This document shows positions 1-9,047 of a stretch of 64,000 nt of DNA, in pieces. The stretch is taken from the NCBI GenBank assembly GCA_000283575.1, contig AP012044.1:1612001-1676000 (forward strand), in the 5' to 3' direction. A model generated the notes under the pieces. The model did no database searches. It saw only the letters and a program-made list of their open reading frames with translations, and had not been told where the DNA came from. This stretch comes from Oscillibacter valericigenes Sjm18-20 (GTDB lineage: Bacteria > Bacillota > Clostridia > Oscillospirales > Oscillospiraceae). Position 1 is the stretch's first letter. The number at the start of each line of letters is the position of its first letter. The position numbers and the translations under genes were made by a program.

Positions 1-129
1 CATAATTGATAAAAATTCGCCTTTGGGGATTTGCAGTGAGATACCCTTGAGCACTCTAGTGACGGTGTCACCTATTTTAAAATCTTTTATGATATTTTCG
101 CCTTCTATGGCGACAGGCATTTTAGTCAT
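1..129 (-). CDS. ABC transporter ATP-binding protein, N-terminal part
   Basis: The first 43 codons of a gene that continues past the left edge. The start reads MTKMPVAIEGENIIKDF and continues into VLKGISLQIPKGEFLSIM, the strand before the Walker A loop in MacB/LolD-type ATPases; the Walker motifs themselves lie outside the window. AAGGAG precedes the ATG at good spacing, and the gene follows the large permease by 17 bases, so the two form a transporter operon. By family this subunit powers a MacB/FtsX-type exporter, often for peptides or antimicrobial resistance. The substrate cannot be told. Confidence 0.85.
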   Translation of the reverse strand, partial: MTKMPVAIEGENIIKDFKIGDTVTRVLKGISLQIPKGEFLSIM

Positions 130-146
130 ATGCATTCTCCTTATTC

Positions 147-2708
147 TTATTCGAATTTGATCTCTTCTACGAGCTTCATTCTAGAGCCTTTCAAAATCGG
201 TACAACGGAACCAAGCAGGGTAATAATGATTCCCGCAAGACCGGCCATCATAAATATTCCTGCGTCCAGCTCCGGGGTAACCAAAATTTTCGGGCCGGCA
301 ACGATAAAGATTGTTCCTATTTCCATGTATGAGACAAACATTCCGATCACTGCACCAATAAGCCCTGATGTAAACCCTTCCAACAGCGTCATTTTTACAT
401 TCTGACGGTTGCTCATTCCGACCGATTTGTACATGGCGATGGAGCGTTTCCTTTGAATATAGTTGATGAGCAGATTGTTAATAATGCCGACAGCCGCAAG
501 CAGCAGAATAAAATACGTAAGCTTTCGCATTGGCTCCAAAAACGAGCTAACGGTACTCATCGCATCCTGGTTAAATTCTTCTATTGTACGGCACCAGTTT
601 GTTTTGTTTCCAAATAAATTACGGATTTGCACCATAACGGCATCGGGGTCGGCGGCGGTATAGGTCAGCATACCGTAATTCTGTACACCGAAATCACTTT
701 TCACATAGGCAGCCGGGATAACGGCATCCGAATTGTCTGCGCGCGACTGAAAGGCTCCGATAATCCGGTAGTTGAATGTTTTTCCGTGATATGCAAGGCT
801 AACGGTATCGCCAATCGTCAGGTTGTGTTTTGTCATACAATCTTTGGTCAGAAGGATGTTTCTCTCATTTGCGAAGGAAGTATCAACATCATTTTTTACC
901 TGTTCGCTGTCATAGTGAATATTGAGCATGGAATTATACAGGCTGACATTATCCACAGCTTCCACTTGATTAAGGTCAAAGCCGTCCGTACTGATTTCAT
1001 TGGTTAACTGATAGATAGGCAAAACATTGTCAATTCCTTGAACGCTTTTAACCTCATTTACAAACTCCTCGCTCATGTCTGCCTGCGCGAAACCGTTCAG
1101 TCCAGCGCCATGAAAAACATCTCCCACATAGGAGGAAACAAAGTTTCCAATCACACTGATTGCGATAACTGCCGACAGGCTGATAAACAGCAGCGTGATA
1201 TTCTGGCTTGCATTTTTATTCTGTTTCATGTTCCGGGCGGCAAGTCTGCCTTCATTACCGAATATCAGCCCGTAAACCTGCTCCAGAACATAAGAGAAAA
1301 GGTTTATAAGCATCGGAATGATGATAATTGTTGCCGTGATCAGTCCAAGCAATGAAAACCCTCCCGCAAGCGTGAGCAGGTTTCCGGAGTTTTTATTCAC
1401 AACACGCGGAAGAATGACGGAAAGGATAAAAAGGACAGCTCCAAATATGAGTTTTGTCTTGTTGGAGATATTCTTTTCTTCTACTGTACCCAAAACGATG
1501 TCCTTTACCGGAAGGCGGCTTGCCCTGCGGATCGGGAGATAGGCACTCAGCATAGATACGGAAACTGCCACCGTGCAGGAGAGCAGAATGTTAAGCGGTG
1601 AAACCACCATTGGTATTTCGATACCCATCGACAGTGATTCACCCAGCCCGTTAAGGATCAGTTTCAAAATACCGTAGCTCAGCGGAATGCTGAGCAGGCC
1701 TCCGGCAATTCCGTATATCAGGCTTTCGAACAACAGAATTCTGGTCGTCATCTTTTCGGAAGCACCGATGCTGCGGAAGGTCCCGATGACCGGAAGACGC
1801 TCAAGTGTGATGACCTTGTAGCTGCCGAAAATAATAAAAGCGCTCATTGTAAGGGAGAAAAAGCTGATCAGATAAAACGGCAGGGATTTTTGCTTTGCAT
1901 CCGACGCGACCTGCGTTTCGTTATAGACCTTTGTCACATTATATTTTTCCGAAAGCAGGGAAGACGACAGTTCAGATTTCAGTTCCTCTGTACTTATTCC
2001 GCCAGATGGCACAATCAGTATTTTACTGTTGCCGCCGGAAGTGTTTAGAATAGAGGATAGGGTATCCTTCGGAAGCAGAGCGTTAACGCCCCTCGTGCTT
2101 CTTAGGAACACCGTGTCATAGGCGGCTATGGCGGCAAGACTGAATTGGTACTTCGTTTCACCTATGGTAAGTGTGACGGTATCCCCCGGTTTAATACCAT
2201 ATTTGGTTGTGAATTTTTCGGGTAGGACAATACTGGATCCGGTAAAATCCGTAAGTGTGGCGCCGTTCAACAGCCGGGGCTTATTGATAGAGTTCAGCTC
2301 ATTTAAATTGGCCGCAATCAGGTCAATGTTCTCATAATAACTGCCTTTGTTATAAAGTGCCGGTGCAGTTATAAAACCGACCATATTTTTTATCGATGCA
2401 GTCTGAGGAATTTCGTCTTCCGAAACCCAGACTGTGTTGCCGGTTGCATCTTGTTTCGCTGAAACCTCTACTGTAGCTGTTCCCGCCGAGCCTTTTGCCA
2501 TCTTCTGTTGGGCGCTTTCATAGGAATCTCCAATCGCCATGGAAACAAACAACAACGTTGATGACAGGACAATAGACAACAGCATTACGATTGTTCTTAG
2601 CTTTCGTTCTTTGATATTGTTTACAATGTACTTCAGTATGATCTTCAAATATGTACCTGCTTTCTTAAACCAAAAAGATTGATCACTTATATTAAAACGA
2701 TAAGCCAT
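147..2708 (-). CDS. FtsX/MacB-type ABC transporter permease
   Basis: About 853 residues, a usual size for the Firmicute permeases with two FtsX domains. One membrane segment lies near residues 38-60, followed by a large extracytoplasmic region, then three segments at about 280-400. A second half repeats the plan (large domain about 530-700, last helices about 740-840). An ATG at 2,708 is chosen; a TTG one codon upstream is also possible. It pairs with the downstream ATPase. Two AATTAAG boxes 11 bp apart lie 27-44 bases upstream, matching boxes next to the two-component system at 9-11 kb, so regulation by that system is likely. The BceAB/VanRS-style role in envelope stress or antimicrobial peptides is inference. 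Confidence 0.88.
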   Translation of the reverse strand: MAYRFNISDQSFWFKKAGTYLKIILKYIVNNIKERKLRTIVMLLSIVLSSTLLFVSMAIGDSYESAQQKMAKGSAGTATVEVSAKQDATGNTVWVSEDEIPQTASIKNMVGFITAPALYNKGSYYENIDLIAANLNELNSINKPRLLNGATLTDFTGSSIVLPEKFTTKYGIKPGDTVTLTIGETKYQFSLAAIAAYDTVFLRSTRGVNALLPKDTLSSILNTSGGNSKILIVPSGGISTEELKSELSSSLLSEKYNVTKVYNETQVASDAKQKSLPFYLISFFSLTMSAFIIFGSYKVITLERLPVIGTFRSIGASEKMTTRILLFESLIYGIAGGLLSIPLSYGILKLILNGLGESLSMGIEIPMVVSPLNILLSCTVAVSVSMLSAYLPIRRASRLPVKDIVLGTVEEKNISNKTKLIFGAVLFILSVILPRVVNKNSGNLLTLAGGFSLLGLITATIIIIPMLINLFSYVLEQVYGLIFGNEGRLAARNMKQNKNASQNITLLFISLSAVIAISVIGNFVSSYVGDVFHGAGLNGFAQADMSEEFVNEVKSVQGIDNVLPIYQLTNEISTDGFDLNQVEAVDNVSLYNSMLNIHYDSEQVKNDVDTSFANERNILLTKDCMTKHNLTIGDTVSLAYHGKTFNYRIIGAFQSRADNSDAVIPAAYVKSDFGVQNYGMLTYTAADPDAVMVQIRNLFGNKTNWCRTIEEFNQDAMSTVSSFLEPMRKLTYFILLLAAVGIINNLLINYIQRKRSIAMYKSVGMSNRQNVKMTLLEGFTSGLIGAVIGMFVSYMEIGTIFIVAGPKILVTPELDAGIFMMAGLAGIIITLLGSVVPILKGSRMKLVEEIKFE

Positions 2709-2734
2709 CAACCTAATTTTATCTTTCAGCTATC

Positions 2735-2752
2735 CTTAATTTAATCTTAATT
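2735..2752 (-). promoter_or_regulatory. Two AATTAAG boxes 11 bp apart upstream of the permease
   Basis: Read on the minus strand, AATTAAG occurs twice with an 11-bp start-to-start distance. Direct repeats one helical turn apart are the usual target of OmpR-family response regulators. The same heptamer at the same phase lies at 11,181, 11,192 and 11,214, beside the sensor kinase gene. Confidence 0.55.
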
Positions 2753-2873
2753 TGCATTGGAACATGCGATTGTGATGCCTAGAATTTCATCCCATGGAGG
2801 GATATCATAGAAGTGCAGAGGACAAACACCCCAAAGGTGATAGAATCAAAGGAAGAACAAGGTGGTGTTTGCA

Positions 2874-3161
2874 ATGCGCAAATATGATAAGGAGTTCAAA
2901 GAAGAAGCGGTCAAGCTGTCCGATGAAATCGGCGTGAAGCAGGCGGCGGCACAGCTGGGCATTCCGTACTACTCTCTGGCGGAGTGGCGGCAAAAGCGAA
3001 AGGCCTTCGGAGATCACGCCTTCGTCGGCAGCGGCATTCGCCGCGACGCACCGCTTTCCGAGAACGAACGTCGACTAATAAAGGAAATCGCGGAGCTGCG
3101 AAAAGCAAATGAGATTCTTAAAGATGCGCTGGGTTTTTTCGCCAAAGACCGGAAACGGTAA
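2874..3161 (+). CDS. IS3-family OrfA, element A copy 1
   Basis: 95 residues: an N-terminal helix-turn-helix (MRKYDKEFKEEAVKL) and a C-terminal leucine-zipper-like helix, as usual for IS3 OrfA. The ATG after AAGGTGGTG is preferred to the GTG four codons upstream. Near the end the codons GGT TTT TTC form the slippery heptamer T TTT TTC, and the -1 frame then runs into OrfB, so an OrfAB fusion by programmed frameshift is expected for this family. Confidence 0.88.
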   Translation: MRKYDKEFKEEAVKLSDEIGVKQAAAQLGIPYYSLAEWRQKRKAFGDHAFVGSGIRRDAPLSENERRLIKEIAELRKANEILKDALGFFAKDRKR

Positions 3162-4017
3162 AGCCGGAGCGGCTGTATGAGTACATCACGCTGCGCCGTG
3201 AGCGGTTCTGCATTCATACCATGTGTCGGGTTGTGAAAGTCAGTGAATCCGGGTACTACCGCTCTTTGCAGTCGGCTGGCAAGCCAAAACCATGGCAGCT
3301 GCTTCTGGTCAAAATACGAGAGATTTATAATGAAAATCCGGACAATGACAATTATGGCGTTGGCCGAATTCTCCTGGCGCTTATGCAGCGCGGTATTGCG
3401 GTAAGCCGCAGCAGCGTACGGCGGGCCATGAAACGTGAAGGCCTGCCATCGCGCTCCTCGGCACCCCTGCGCAGAAGGCGGAGAACCTGATTCACCGGGA
3501 TTTTACCGCAGACGCCCCTAACCGGAAGTGGCTGACAGATATCACGCAGATCCAATGTAAGGACGGCAAGCTGTATTTGGCAGCAGTTCTGGACTGTTAT
3601 AACAGAGAGATCGTCGGTCTTGCCATGGATGACAACATGAAGAAGGAGCTGTGTATCCGGGCGTTTCGGTCTGCCTGCCAGGCGCAGGGAGCCTATGGAA
3701 TGACCCTGCACAGCGACCGCAGCAGCCAATTTACCAGTTCCTCATTTCGGAAGGTGCTGGCGCAATACGGTGCGGTTCAAAGCATGAGCGGTACGGAACA
3801 CTGCTACGACAACGCCAGGATGGAGAGCTTTTTTGCTACGCTGAAAAAAGAAAAACTTTATCGAATCCGGACGGAGCAGATGCCCATGGCACAGGTTAAG
3901 AGCATCGTGTTCCGGTACATCATGACCTACTATAACCGCCGGCGAATCTACACTGCCAACCCCGGCGGCCTGCCGCCGGCCACATATCGTCAGGCCGCCA
4001 GAGGCCTGGCCGCATAA
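3136..4017 (+). pseudogene. IS3-family OrfB transposase, frameshifted (copy 1)
   Basis: DDE integrase-type transposase in two frames. The first part, with its MCRVVKVSESGYYRSL core, goes out of frame at about 3,445 in a short deletion and runs to a stop at 3,490. The rest continues in another frame from IHRDFTADAPNRKWLTDITQ to the C-terminus, including DNARMESFFATLKKE with the catalytic Glu. Copy 4 carries the same lesion, while copy 3 still has the missing stretch. Not expected to make active transposase. Confidence 0.85.
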
Positions 4018-4065
4018 GCCGCAGATTTTGGGTGTTCACATTCTGCACGGTTCTTGACTTCTCCA

Positions 4066-4122
4066 AAGGATCTGGGGAAGCAAGTTGTTCTGGTCGAAGC
4101 ATTGGACAACTTTTGAGGTGGC
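4066..4122 (+). pseudogene. Flavin reductase (OYE/enoate-type) fragment, 3' side of an IS insertion
   Basis: Reads DLGKQVVLVEALDNF then a stop. This matches the second beta strand of the NAD-binding Rossmann fold in 2,4-dienoyl-CoA/enoate-reductase-type proteins. It is the direct in-frame continuation of the fragment at 12,798-12,870 (minus strand), which ends GYELALWLTK, once the IS and one AAG copy are removed. Confidence 0.6.
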
Positions 4123-4390
4123 CAACCATATTTGATAGGAGCCGTATGGTCTTTTGTGGACACCATTTTTCCAAGCCTGTCAGGTTCACCATCATGTGTA
4201 CAGCTGGCAGTGAATATACAATAATGTTTGGAGGAGAAGCATTCATTGAACGACTCGGACGCGCCAAGGGAAGAATATATGCAGATTTGCTTTTCGCTTG
4301 ACGGCATGACTTCAGCCAATGTTCCAAGATATGTTGCAATAAGTTTTTTATCTCTTTCACGTCAATTGCAACGCAACTGTTTCAAGCTTT

Positions 4391-4446
4391 TAGCACGCCG
4401 GACTCTGACTCCGCCTGTGAGGATTCGAATCCTTCACCCGCTGCCA
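4391..4446 (+). repeat. tRNA-Gln(CTG) 3' fragment, att remnant 1
   Basis: Anticodon arm with CTG, variable loop, T arm and acceptor 3' strand ending GCTGCCA; the D arm and 5' acceptor strand are missing. It is nearly identical to the 3' half of the complete tRNA-Gln at 38,903-38,976. The bases just before it (AAGCTTTT) are shared with the fragment at 25,986, as expected for a phage-side att arm. The adjoining tyrosine integrase supports an attachment site. Confidence 0.8.
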
Positions 4447-4456
4447 AAAGGAAAGT

Positions 4457-4486
4457 GCTGTATCGCAATCGATACAGGGCTTTTTT
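4457..4486 (+). terminator. Intrinsic terminator after the tRNA-Gln fragment
   Basis: An 8-bp stem CTGTATCG/CGATACAG with a 4-base loop, followed by GGGC and six T. Confidence 0.75.
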
Positions 4487-4798
4487 CATATTCATAACAG
4501 ATCAATCACCACAGTTTTTACCACAATCGGCTTTCGAGACAGAATAACCGGTACAGTTACAACCGGAAAAAGGCAATAAAAAATGACATGCTGACGGTGG
4601 GGGTGGTTTGCAAGTCAGATTAGGCCCAGAACACCGCCGAGGCCGTATGCTCTTCCTCACCTATCCATGTTCCTCTACGAAAATAGCAGTATTTATAGCT
4701 TTTAGCCTTATACATTAAGAGGGGGGCGCGTTACGCGCCCCCCTCTTAATTCTTGTTGGAACTTACTCAGGTTTGAGCAGGTTCTTATTTTTTTGCGC
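4487..4798. other. Intergenic att flank with a 35-base palindrome
   Basis: No gene seen. Positions 4,715-4,749 form a near-perfect palindrome: two 16-base arms of TTAAGA, G6 and CGCG around a TTA loop. It probably serves as a bidirectional terminator below the integrase gene. Confidence 0.6.
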
Positions 4799-6012
4799 CT
4801 ATGCCTGTTTAGAACTGATCTGGTTAATATATGTCTCCATTCGGTTGGTACTATCCTCTTTCATCCTCTCGGAGACATGACCGTACCGGTCCAGTGTGAA
4901 TGCCGCCGTTGCATGGCCCAGGTTTTGCTGAACGGTTTTTACGTCGTCTCCATTCTGAAGGCTCAGAGTGGCGTATGTGTGCCTCAGGTCGTGCACGCAG
5001 GCGCTGTCGGCGCCTAGCTGAACGGCCAACGTCCTGAAATGGCTATAGACCGTTCCGGGGTTCAAGTGCAGGCCATATTCATTCGTAAACACAACAGACG
5101 TTTTGCGTTCTTTTTCTGTAGTCCATCCCTGCCATTGATCCAAAGTTTTCATCCTGGCTGATAGCTGCTGAATGCTCTGCTGGTGAAGTACCTCCATAAC
5201 GAACGGTGCCGGTTTGATTATCCTTGTCTTGTCATTTTTGGTGCTGTCAAAGACAAAGCCGCCGCCTTTTTTCGAGCGCTTTTGAAGCTGCTTACAAATG
5301 GTGATCGTCCCAGATTGGAAATCCACGCAGTCCCATATCAATCCAATGGCCTCGCTCTCGCGGAGACCGCAGAACAGTATTACCTTGAACAGCGGCGCAT
5401 AATACTCGTCGCCATCGACTATTTTCAAAAATTCTTTGACCTGCTCATCCGTTAAGGGTTTGACCTGGCTTTTAGGGGCACGAGGAAGTTTTGCCTTATT
5501 GCATGGATTGGAGCGGATATACTCAATTTCCACCGCCGTATCCAGAATCGCGCTCAGAACGCCGTGAATGTTCTTTACGGTTTTTGGTGCGAGACCGTCT
5601 TTTCTTGTCAGATTGTTTATGAACGTCTGCACAGCGTGTTTTGTCAACTCACCTAGGGCCGTTGTACCAATGCCGGGCTTGATATGATTTTCAATCTGAG
5701 CTTTATAAGTTTTTTTGTCAAATATTTTAAGTCACTCGTATAATCGTCTAACCAGATATCACACCATTTTTTGAGCGGCATTTTATTCGGCTCAACGTAG
5801 CTGTTATCATCAACCGAAACCGTGACCACCCGGAGTTTTTGCGCAACGTCGAAAGAAGTTGCGCCGGTGATTGTCTTGCGGATCAGTTTGCCGGTTCCTG
5901 GGTTCACGCCAGAGCAGTACTGTGCCTCCCACCAATGATGGGTTTTTCCGTTCCGCATCACAGTTCGCTCCCGGATGCAGCCGGATCCGTTTACACTACG
6001 CTTCCTCGCCAT
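4799..6012 (-). pseudogene. int: Tyrosine integrase of an integrative element, -1 frameshift in an A7 run
   Basis: Two frames together give a complete phage/ICE integrase of about 400 residues. An N-terminal AP2-like arm-binding region (start MARKRSVNGSGCIRERT at 6,012) runs to about 5,710. There ACA AAA AAA CTT carries an A7 run, and a -1 shift continues as ACT TAT AAA GCT into the core-binding and catalytic domains. Catalytic residues seen: Arg in FCGLRESEAIGL, HDLRHTYATLSL, the LGHA box and Tyr in LDRYGHVSE. The gene ends beside the tRNA-Gln att fragment, the usual layout. The A AAA AAA C string is either a one-base loss or a programmed slippery site. Confidence 0.85.
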
Positions 6013-6148
6013 TTAGAACGCCCCCTTTTTCGTTTTTTGCCGCCGCTTCGTCCAACAGCTTTTTTGCCAATATTGTAATAGGCCACTGCGCTTCAGTCAT
6101 CGCAGCATTAAACTCTTTGGTCTTCTCATGTTCAACAAGCAGTCTCAT
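5996..6148 (-). CDS. Small ORF between the XRE gene and the integrase
   Basis: 50 residues starting MRLLVEHEKTKEFNAAM and ending KGGVLNGEEA, overlapping the integrase start by 17 bases. The frame is open up to the stop of the XRE gene, so it could also be the detached C-terminal end of that protein after a TAG mutation. No family recognised. An excisionase-like or regulatory role is only suggested by position. Confidence 0.35.
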   Translation of the reverse strand: MRLLVEHEKTKEFNAAMTEAQWPITILAKKLLDEAAAKNEKGGVLNGEEA

Positions 6149-6199
6149 GTTCCCGTCAATTTTATCTCCCAATCGAATAAGGGCTTGCTCAAATAAGGA

Positions 6200-6592
6200 C
6201 TAATTTTTTCCATATTCCATGCAAGATACTATTCCTCTAATAAAGTTTCCAAACTCGTCTGTTTCAAGCACTGCGTTCAATGCTTTTAATTCGCTAGGAT
6301 GTTGACGAATTCGAAAAATTTTATCAATAGCATTTGCCGTTAGCCCGGTCTTTTTGTTTATATCAACGTTTTCAGCTTTTATTCCTCTTAGTATTTCATC
6401 GCAGGTCACGCCAAAGAAATCAGCCAAGCTGATAGTAGCTTGTGTTTTCAAATCGCGATCTCCATTTTCCCACTGGACAACCGTTTCACGTCTTACATAC
6501 ATTGCCTTTGCAAGCTCTGCCTGGGTTAAACCTTTATCTTTACGGAGTTGCTCAATTCTACCGCCTATTGTGTTACTCCTGTCCATAACGCA
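6200..6592 (-). CDS. XRE-family transcriptional regulator
   Basis: Cro/CI-type helix-turn-helix at the N-terminus (IGGRIEQLRKDKGLTQAELA, then YVRRETVVQWENGDR) and an unassigned C-terminal half. The start used here begins MDRSNTIGG (about 6,586-6,592); a longer reading from 6,637 has no better ribosome site. Divergent or repressor control of the neighbouring integration module is typical. IS element B copy 1 has landed 88 bases upstream of the long frame. Confidence 0.75.
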   Translation of the reverse strand, partial: CVMDRSNTIGGRIEQLRKDKGLTQAELAKAMYVRRETVVQWENGDRDLKTQATISLADFFGVTCDEILRGIKAENVDINKKTGLTANAIDKIFRIRQHPSELKALNAVLETDEFGNFIRGIVSCMEYGKN

Positions 6593-6711
6593 CCCCCAGA
6601 TGTTGTTATTTTGTTCCTTTTGTTCATTTAATAACATAATATGTCGCTTTATCTCTGCTTATGTTACTATAATATCACTGACCTGCCCCCTGATTTCGCG
6701 CAGAGGGAATG

Positions 6712-7461
6712 TTAGTAACAACTTGAAAGTTTCAAGGCATATTCTTCCGGCGTCAGGTTGTCGAGAGAGGAATGCGGCCTGATCCTGTTATATTCCAACC
6801 GCCAGTTTTCAATTATCTCCCTTGCCTCAGACAAGCTTTGAAACCAATGTTGGTTTAGGCATTCCGCGCGGAGTTTCCCGTTGAAGCTTTCTATGTAGCC
6901 GTTTTGCATGGGCTTGCCCGGATCTGTAAAAATGTGTTCCACTTTGTGATCGTACGCCCAGGCATTCATTACATTACTGGTAAATTCAGAGCCGTTATCG
7001 GTCAGAATTTCTTTCGGCAGCCCCCGGAACAAGGCGATCCGGTTTAGAACAGCCGATACCCTCCGCCCGGAGAGAGAGCTATCCACTTCAAGAGCCAGAC
7101 ATTCCCGCGTCACTTCATCAATTACGGTCAGAACGCGAATGTTTGAGCCATATCTGGTTCTGTCGCTGACAAAATCCATCGACCAGCGAGCATTCATTTC
7201 TTTTGCGGTGCGTTCCGGCATGCCGCGCTTTTCATATTTCTTCTTTTTGCTTCGCTTCTGAAGGGTTAATCCTGCATCCTTGTAAAGCCTGTATGTTTTT
7301 TTGTGGTTAATCTCAAAGCCTTCGCGCAGAAGCATGACATGTAACCGGCGATAACCAAATCGTTTCCAGCGCACCGAAAGTGCCTTCAGCCGTTCTGTTA
7401 CCAAAGTATCCCCGCTTTTATCGGTCGGCTTGTATCGTTTGCTGTTCTGGCTGATCCCCAT
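6712..7461 (-). CDS. IS407-group OrfB transposase, copy 1
   Basis: About 249 residues from the first ATG, with an open -1 frame extending upstream to OrfA. DDE domain residues seen: RWSMDFVSD (first Asp), [10 protein letters not shown] (second Asp), [14 protein letters not shown] (Glu). The OrfA end carries A AAA AAC, a standard -1 slippery site, so the active form is probably the OrfAB fusion. Confidence 0.93.
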   Translation of the reverse strand: MGISQNSKRYKPTDKSGDTLVTERLKALSVRWKRFGYRRLHVMLLREGFEINHKKTYRLYKDAGLTLQKRSKKKKYEKRGMPERTAKEMNARWSMDFVSDRTRYGSNIRVLTVIDEVTRECLALEVDSSLSGRRVSAVLNRIALFRGLPKEILTDNGSEFTSNVMNAWAYDHKVEHIFTDPGKPMQNGYIESFNGKLRAECLNQHWFQSLSEAREIIENWRLEYNRIRPHSSLDNLTPEEYALKLSSCY

Positions 7462-7538
7462 TAGCCTGCACGCGCGGCGCTCGCTGATTTCATAGCATTC
7501 CTGTACTTCGGCTGCTATTTTGCGTTTTACGGCAGGCT

Positions 7539-7802
7539 TCAGACGTTTTTTGAAAGCACGTCCTTTAATATCTTATTATCCAAAGACAAGTCGGCGACCA
7601 TTTCTTTCAGCCGACGGTTTTCTTCTTCAAGCTGTTTCAGACGCTTGGCTTCACTAACGTCCATGCCGCCATATTTGCTTTTCCAACGGTAAAAAGTCTG
7701 TTCTGTGATATTGTACTCACGGACAATATCCACTGCCTTCTTGCCACCCTCGTGCTCCTTGAGAATCTTGATGAGCTGTTCTTCTGTAAACCTTACCTTC
7801 AT
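7539..7802 (-). CDS. IS407-group OrfA, copy 1
   Basis: 87 residues starting [20 protein letters not shown]: helix-turn-helix followed by a coiled coil ([20 protein letters not shown]). The ATG after GGAGTGATTGAC is preferred to the upstream frame extension. Its 3' end overlaps OrfB in the -1 frame. Confidence 0.92.
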   Translation of the reverse strand: MKVRFTEEQLIKILKEHEGGKKAVDIVREYNITEQTFYRWKSKYGGMDVSEAKRLKQLEEENRRLKEMVADLSLDNKILKDVLSKNV

Positions 7803-7879
7803 GTCAATCACTCCATTTTTTCTATTGTAGCATATCGTGACTAACATTCCTATTGACGAAGTTTTTCGGGTTCAGGTCA

Positions 7880-8307
7880 TCACCATGAATGCAGAACCGC
7901 TCACGGCGCAGCGTGATGTACTCATACAACCGCTCCGGCTTTACCGTTTCCGGTCTTTGGCGAAAAAACCCAGCGCATCCTTGAGAATCTCATTGGCTTT
8001 CCGCAGCTCGGCGGTTTCCTTTATCAGCCGGCGTTCGTTCTCGGAAAGCGGCGCGTCGCGGCGAATGCCGCTGCCGACGAAAGCGTGGCCTCCGAAGGCC
8101 TTTCGCTTTTGCCGCCACTCCACCAGAGAGTAGTACGGAATGCCCAGCTGTGCCGCCGCCTGCTTCACGCCGATTTCATCGGACAGCTTGACCGCTTCTT
8201 CTTTGAACTCCTTATCATGTTTGCGCATTGAAAACACCACCTTATTCTTCCTTTGATTCTATCACTTTTGGGGTGTTTGCCCTCTGCACTTCTATGATAT
8301 CCCTCCA
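7880..8307 (-). mobile_element. IS3-family element A, copy 2, left-end remnant
   Basis: Carries the left terminal repeat (ending at 8,307), an intact orfA (7,941-8,228, 95 residues) and the first bases of the orfB region. The rest is gone, and element B copy 1 abuts the break. OrfA differs from copy 1 at only a few residues. Confidence 0.88.
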
Positions 8308-8353
8308 CATCTAGGCATTGCAAGGGACAAGCAATCAAGAAAGGAGGCTCATT

Positions 8354-8560
8354 ATGCCACACACAAAGCTGTCATCACACTCGGACACGCAAAAGGATTT
8401 AGCAAATCGCATTAAGGCCGAGAGCTATGCGCTGTATGGCTCCTACACACAGGCTGCGCCCCATGGAATCAGCCAGCCTACATTAACCCGGCGGTTGAAA
8501 GACGTGGACTCGTTCAGCATTAGGGAATTAAGAGGCCTGCGCACAGCCCTGAAATCATAA
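8354..8560 (+). CDS. Small HTH-like protein (phage/ICE type)
   Basis: 68 residues starting MPHTKLSSHSDTQKDL, after a strong AAAGGAGG. The stretch GISQPTLTRRLKDVDSFSIR resembles the recognition part of a phage Cro-like or XRE helix-turn-helix. It begins 46 bases from the end of IS element A copy 2, so its former upstream context is lost. Function unproven; DNA binding is inferred from the motif. Confidence 0.5.
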   Translation: MPHTKLSSHSDTQKDLANRIKAESYALYGSYTQAAPHGISQPTLTRRLKDVDSFSIRELRGLRTALKS

Positions 8561-9047
8561 AGGAGGAAATGTTAAAGCATTTGGTGGCACTACTTTAACC
8601 GCTTGGTAGAGCACGCGGGACGGTTTCAGCAACAGTTGTGTATCTCACTTGGCAGCCACTCGGTTCGCATCAGCAAAAATAGAAAAATATGGGGGCGTAG
8701 CTCAGCTGGGAGCGGAGAAGACACGGAAATCGCAATAAGAAAGGATTAAATCTCGCTCTGTGTTGACGCCGATTCTCTGCGCGGTCCGCAGCTTGATATA
8801 CATAATACGGAGCAAAGCCCACTGGAGTAACGGGCTTTGTTGTCATGGCAAACTTCGGCAGAAGCGTTGCGACTGTTATATGCCAGCGGACAAAGTCTGC
8901 CGGTGAGATTTGACAAATTGTGCTTGACTTTGCTTAACTGGTCTGGTCTAGTGTGCCCATCGGCGTATAATTGATAAATAAACATGCTGATGATATAATC
9001 ATTATAAAACAGCTTATTCGCTGGATTTTTACCATAGAGGTGAAAAA
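8561..9047. other. Intergenic region with a tRNA 5' fragment and the two-component promoter
   Basis: At 8,572 AAGGAGGAA precedes a 9-codon ORF of no clear meaning. Positions 8,691-8,714 match the 5' acceptor and D arm of a tRNA (GTAGCTCAGCTGGGAG core) and then break off. TTGATA (8,971-8,976), a 17-bp spacer and TATAAT (8,994-8,999) form a near-consensus promoter 48 bases upstream of the response regulator. Confidence 0.6.

Larger units (their letters stand above)
2795..4065 (+). mobile_element. IS3-family element A, copy 1 (1,271 bp)
   Basis: Imperfect terminal inverted repeats start TGGAGGGATATCATAGAAGT at the left and TGGAGAAGTCAAGAACCGTG at the right when both are read inward. It holds orfA and a broken orfB. 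Further copies lie at 7,880-8,307, 12,000-12,797 and 17,995-19,267. The two flanks do not match each other. Instead the right flank (AAG) matches the outer flank of copy 3, which points to recombination between the copies. Confidence 0.9.
6679..7879 (-). mobile_element. IS3-family (IS407-group) element B, copy 1 (1,201 bp)
   Basis: The ends read TGACCTGCCCCCTGATTTCG and, from the other side, TGACCTGAACCCGAAAAACT. It is flanked by TCAC on both sides (6,675-6,678 and 7,880-7,883), a 4-bp target duplication as usual for the IS407 group. Both genes are intact on the minus strand. Copies 2 and 3 have exactly the same length. Confidence 0.93.

Noticed and set aside
4123-4390. Frames ending about 4,301 and 4,497 near att fragment 1
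   Set aside because: One starts inside the IS end and another runs into the tRNA fragment; no ribosome site or known family.
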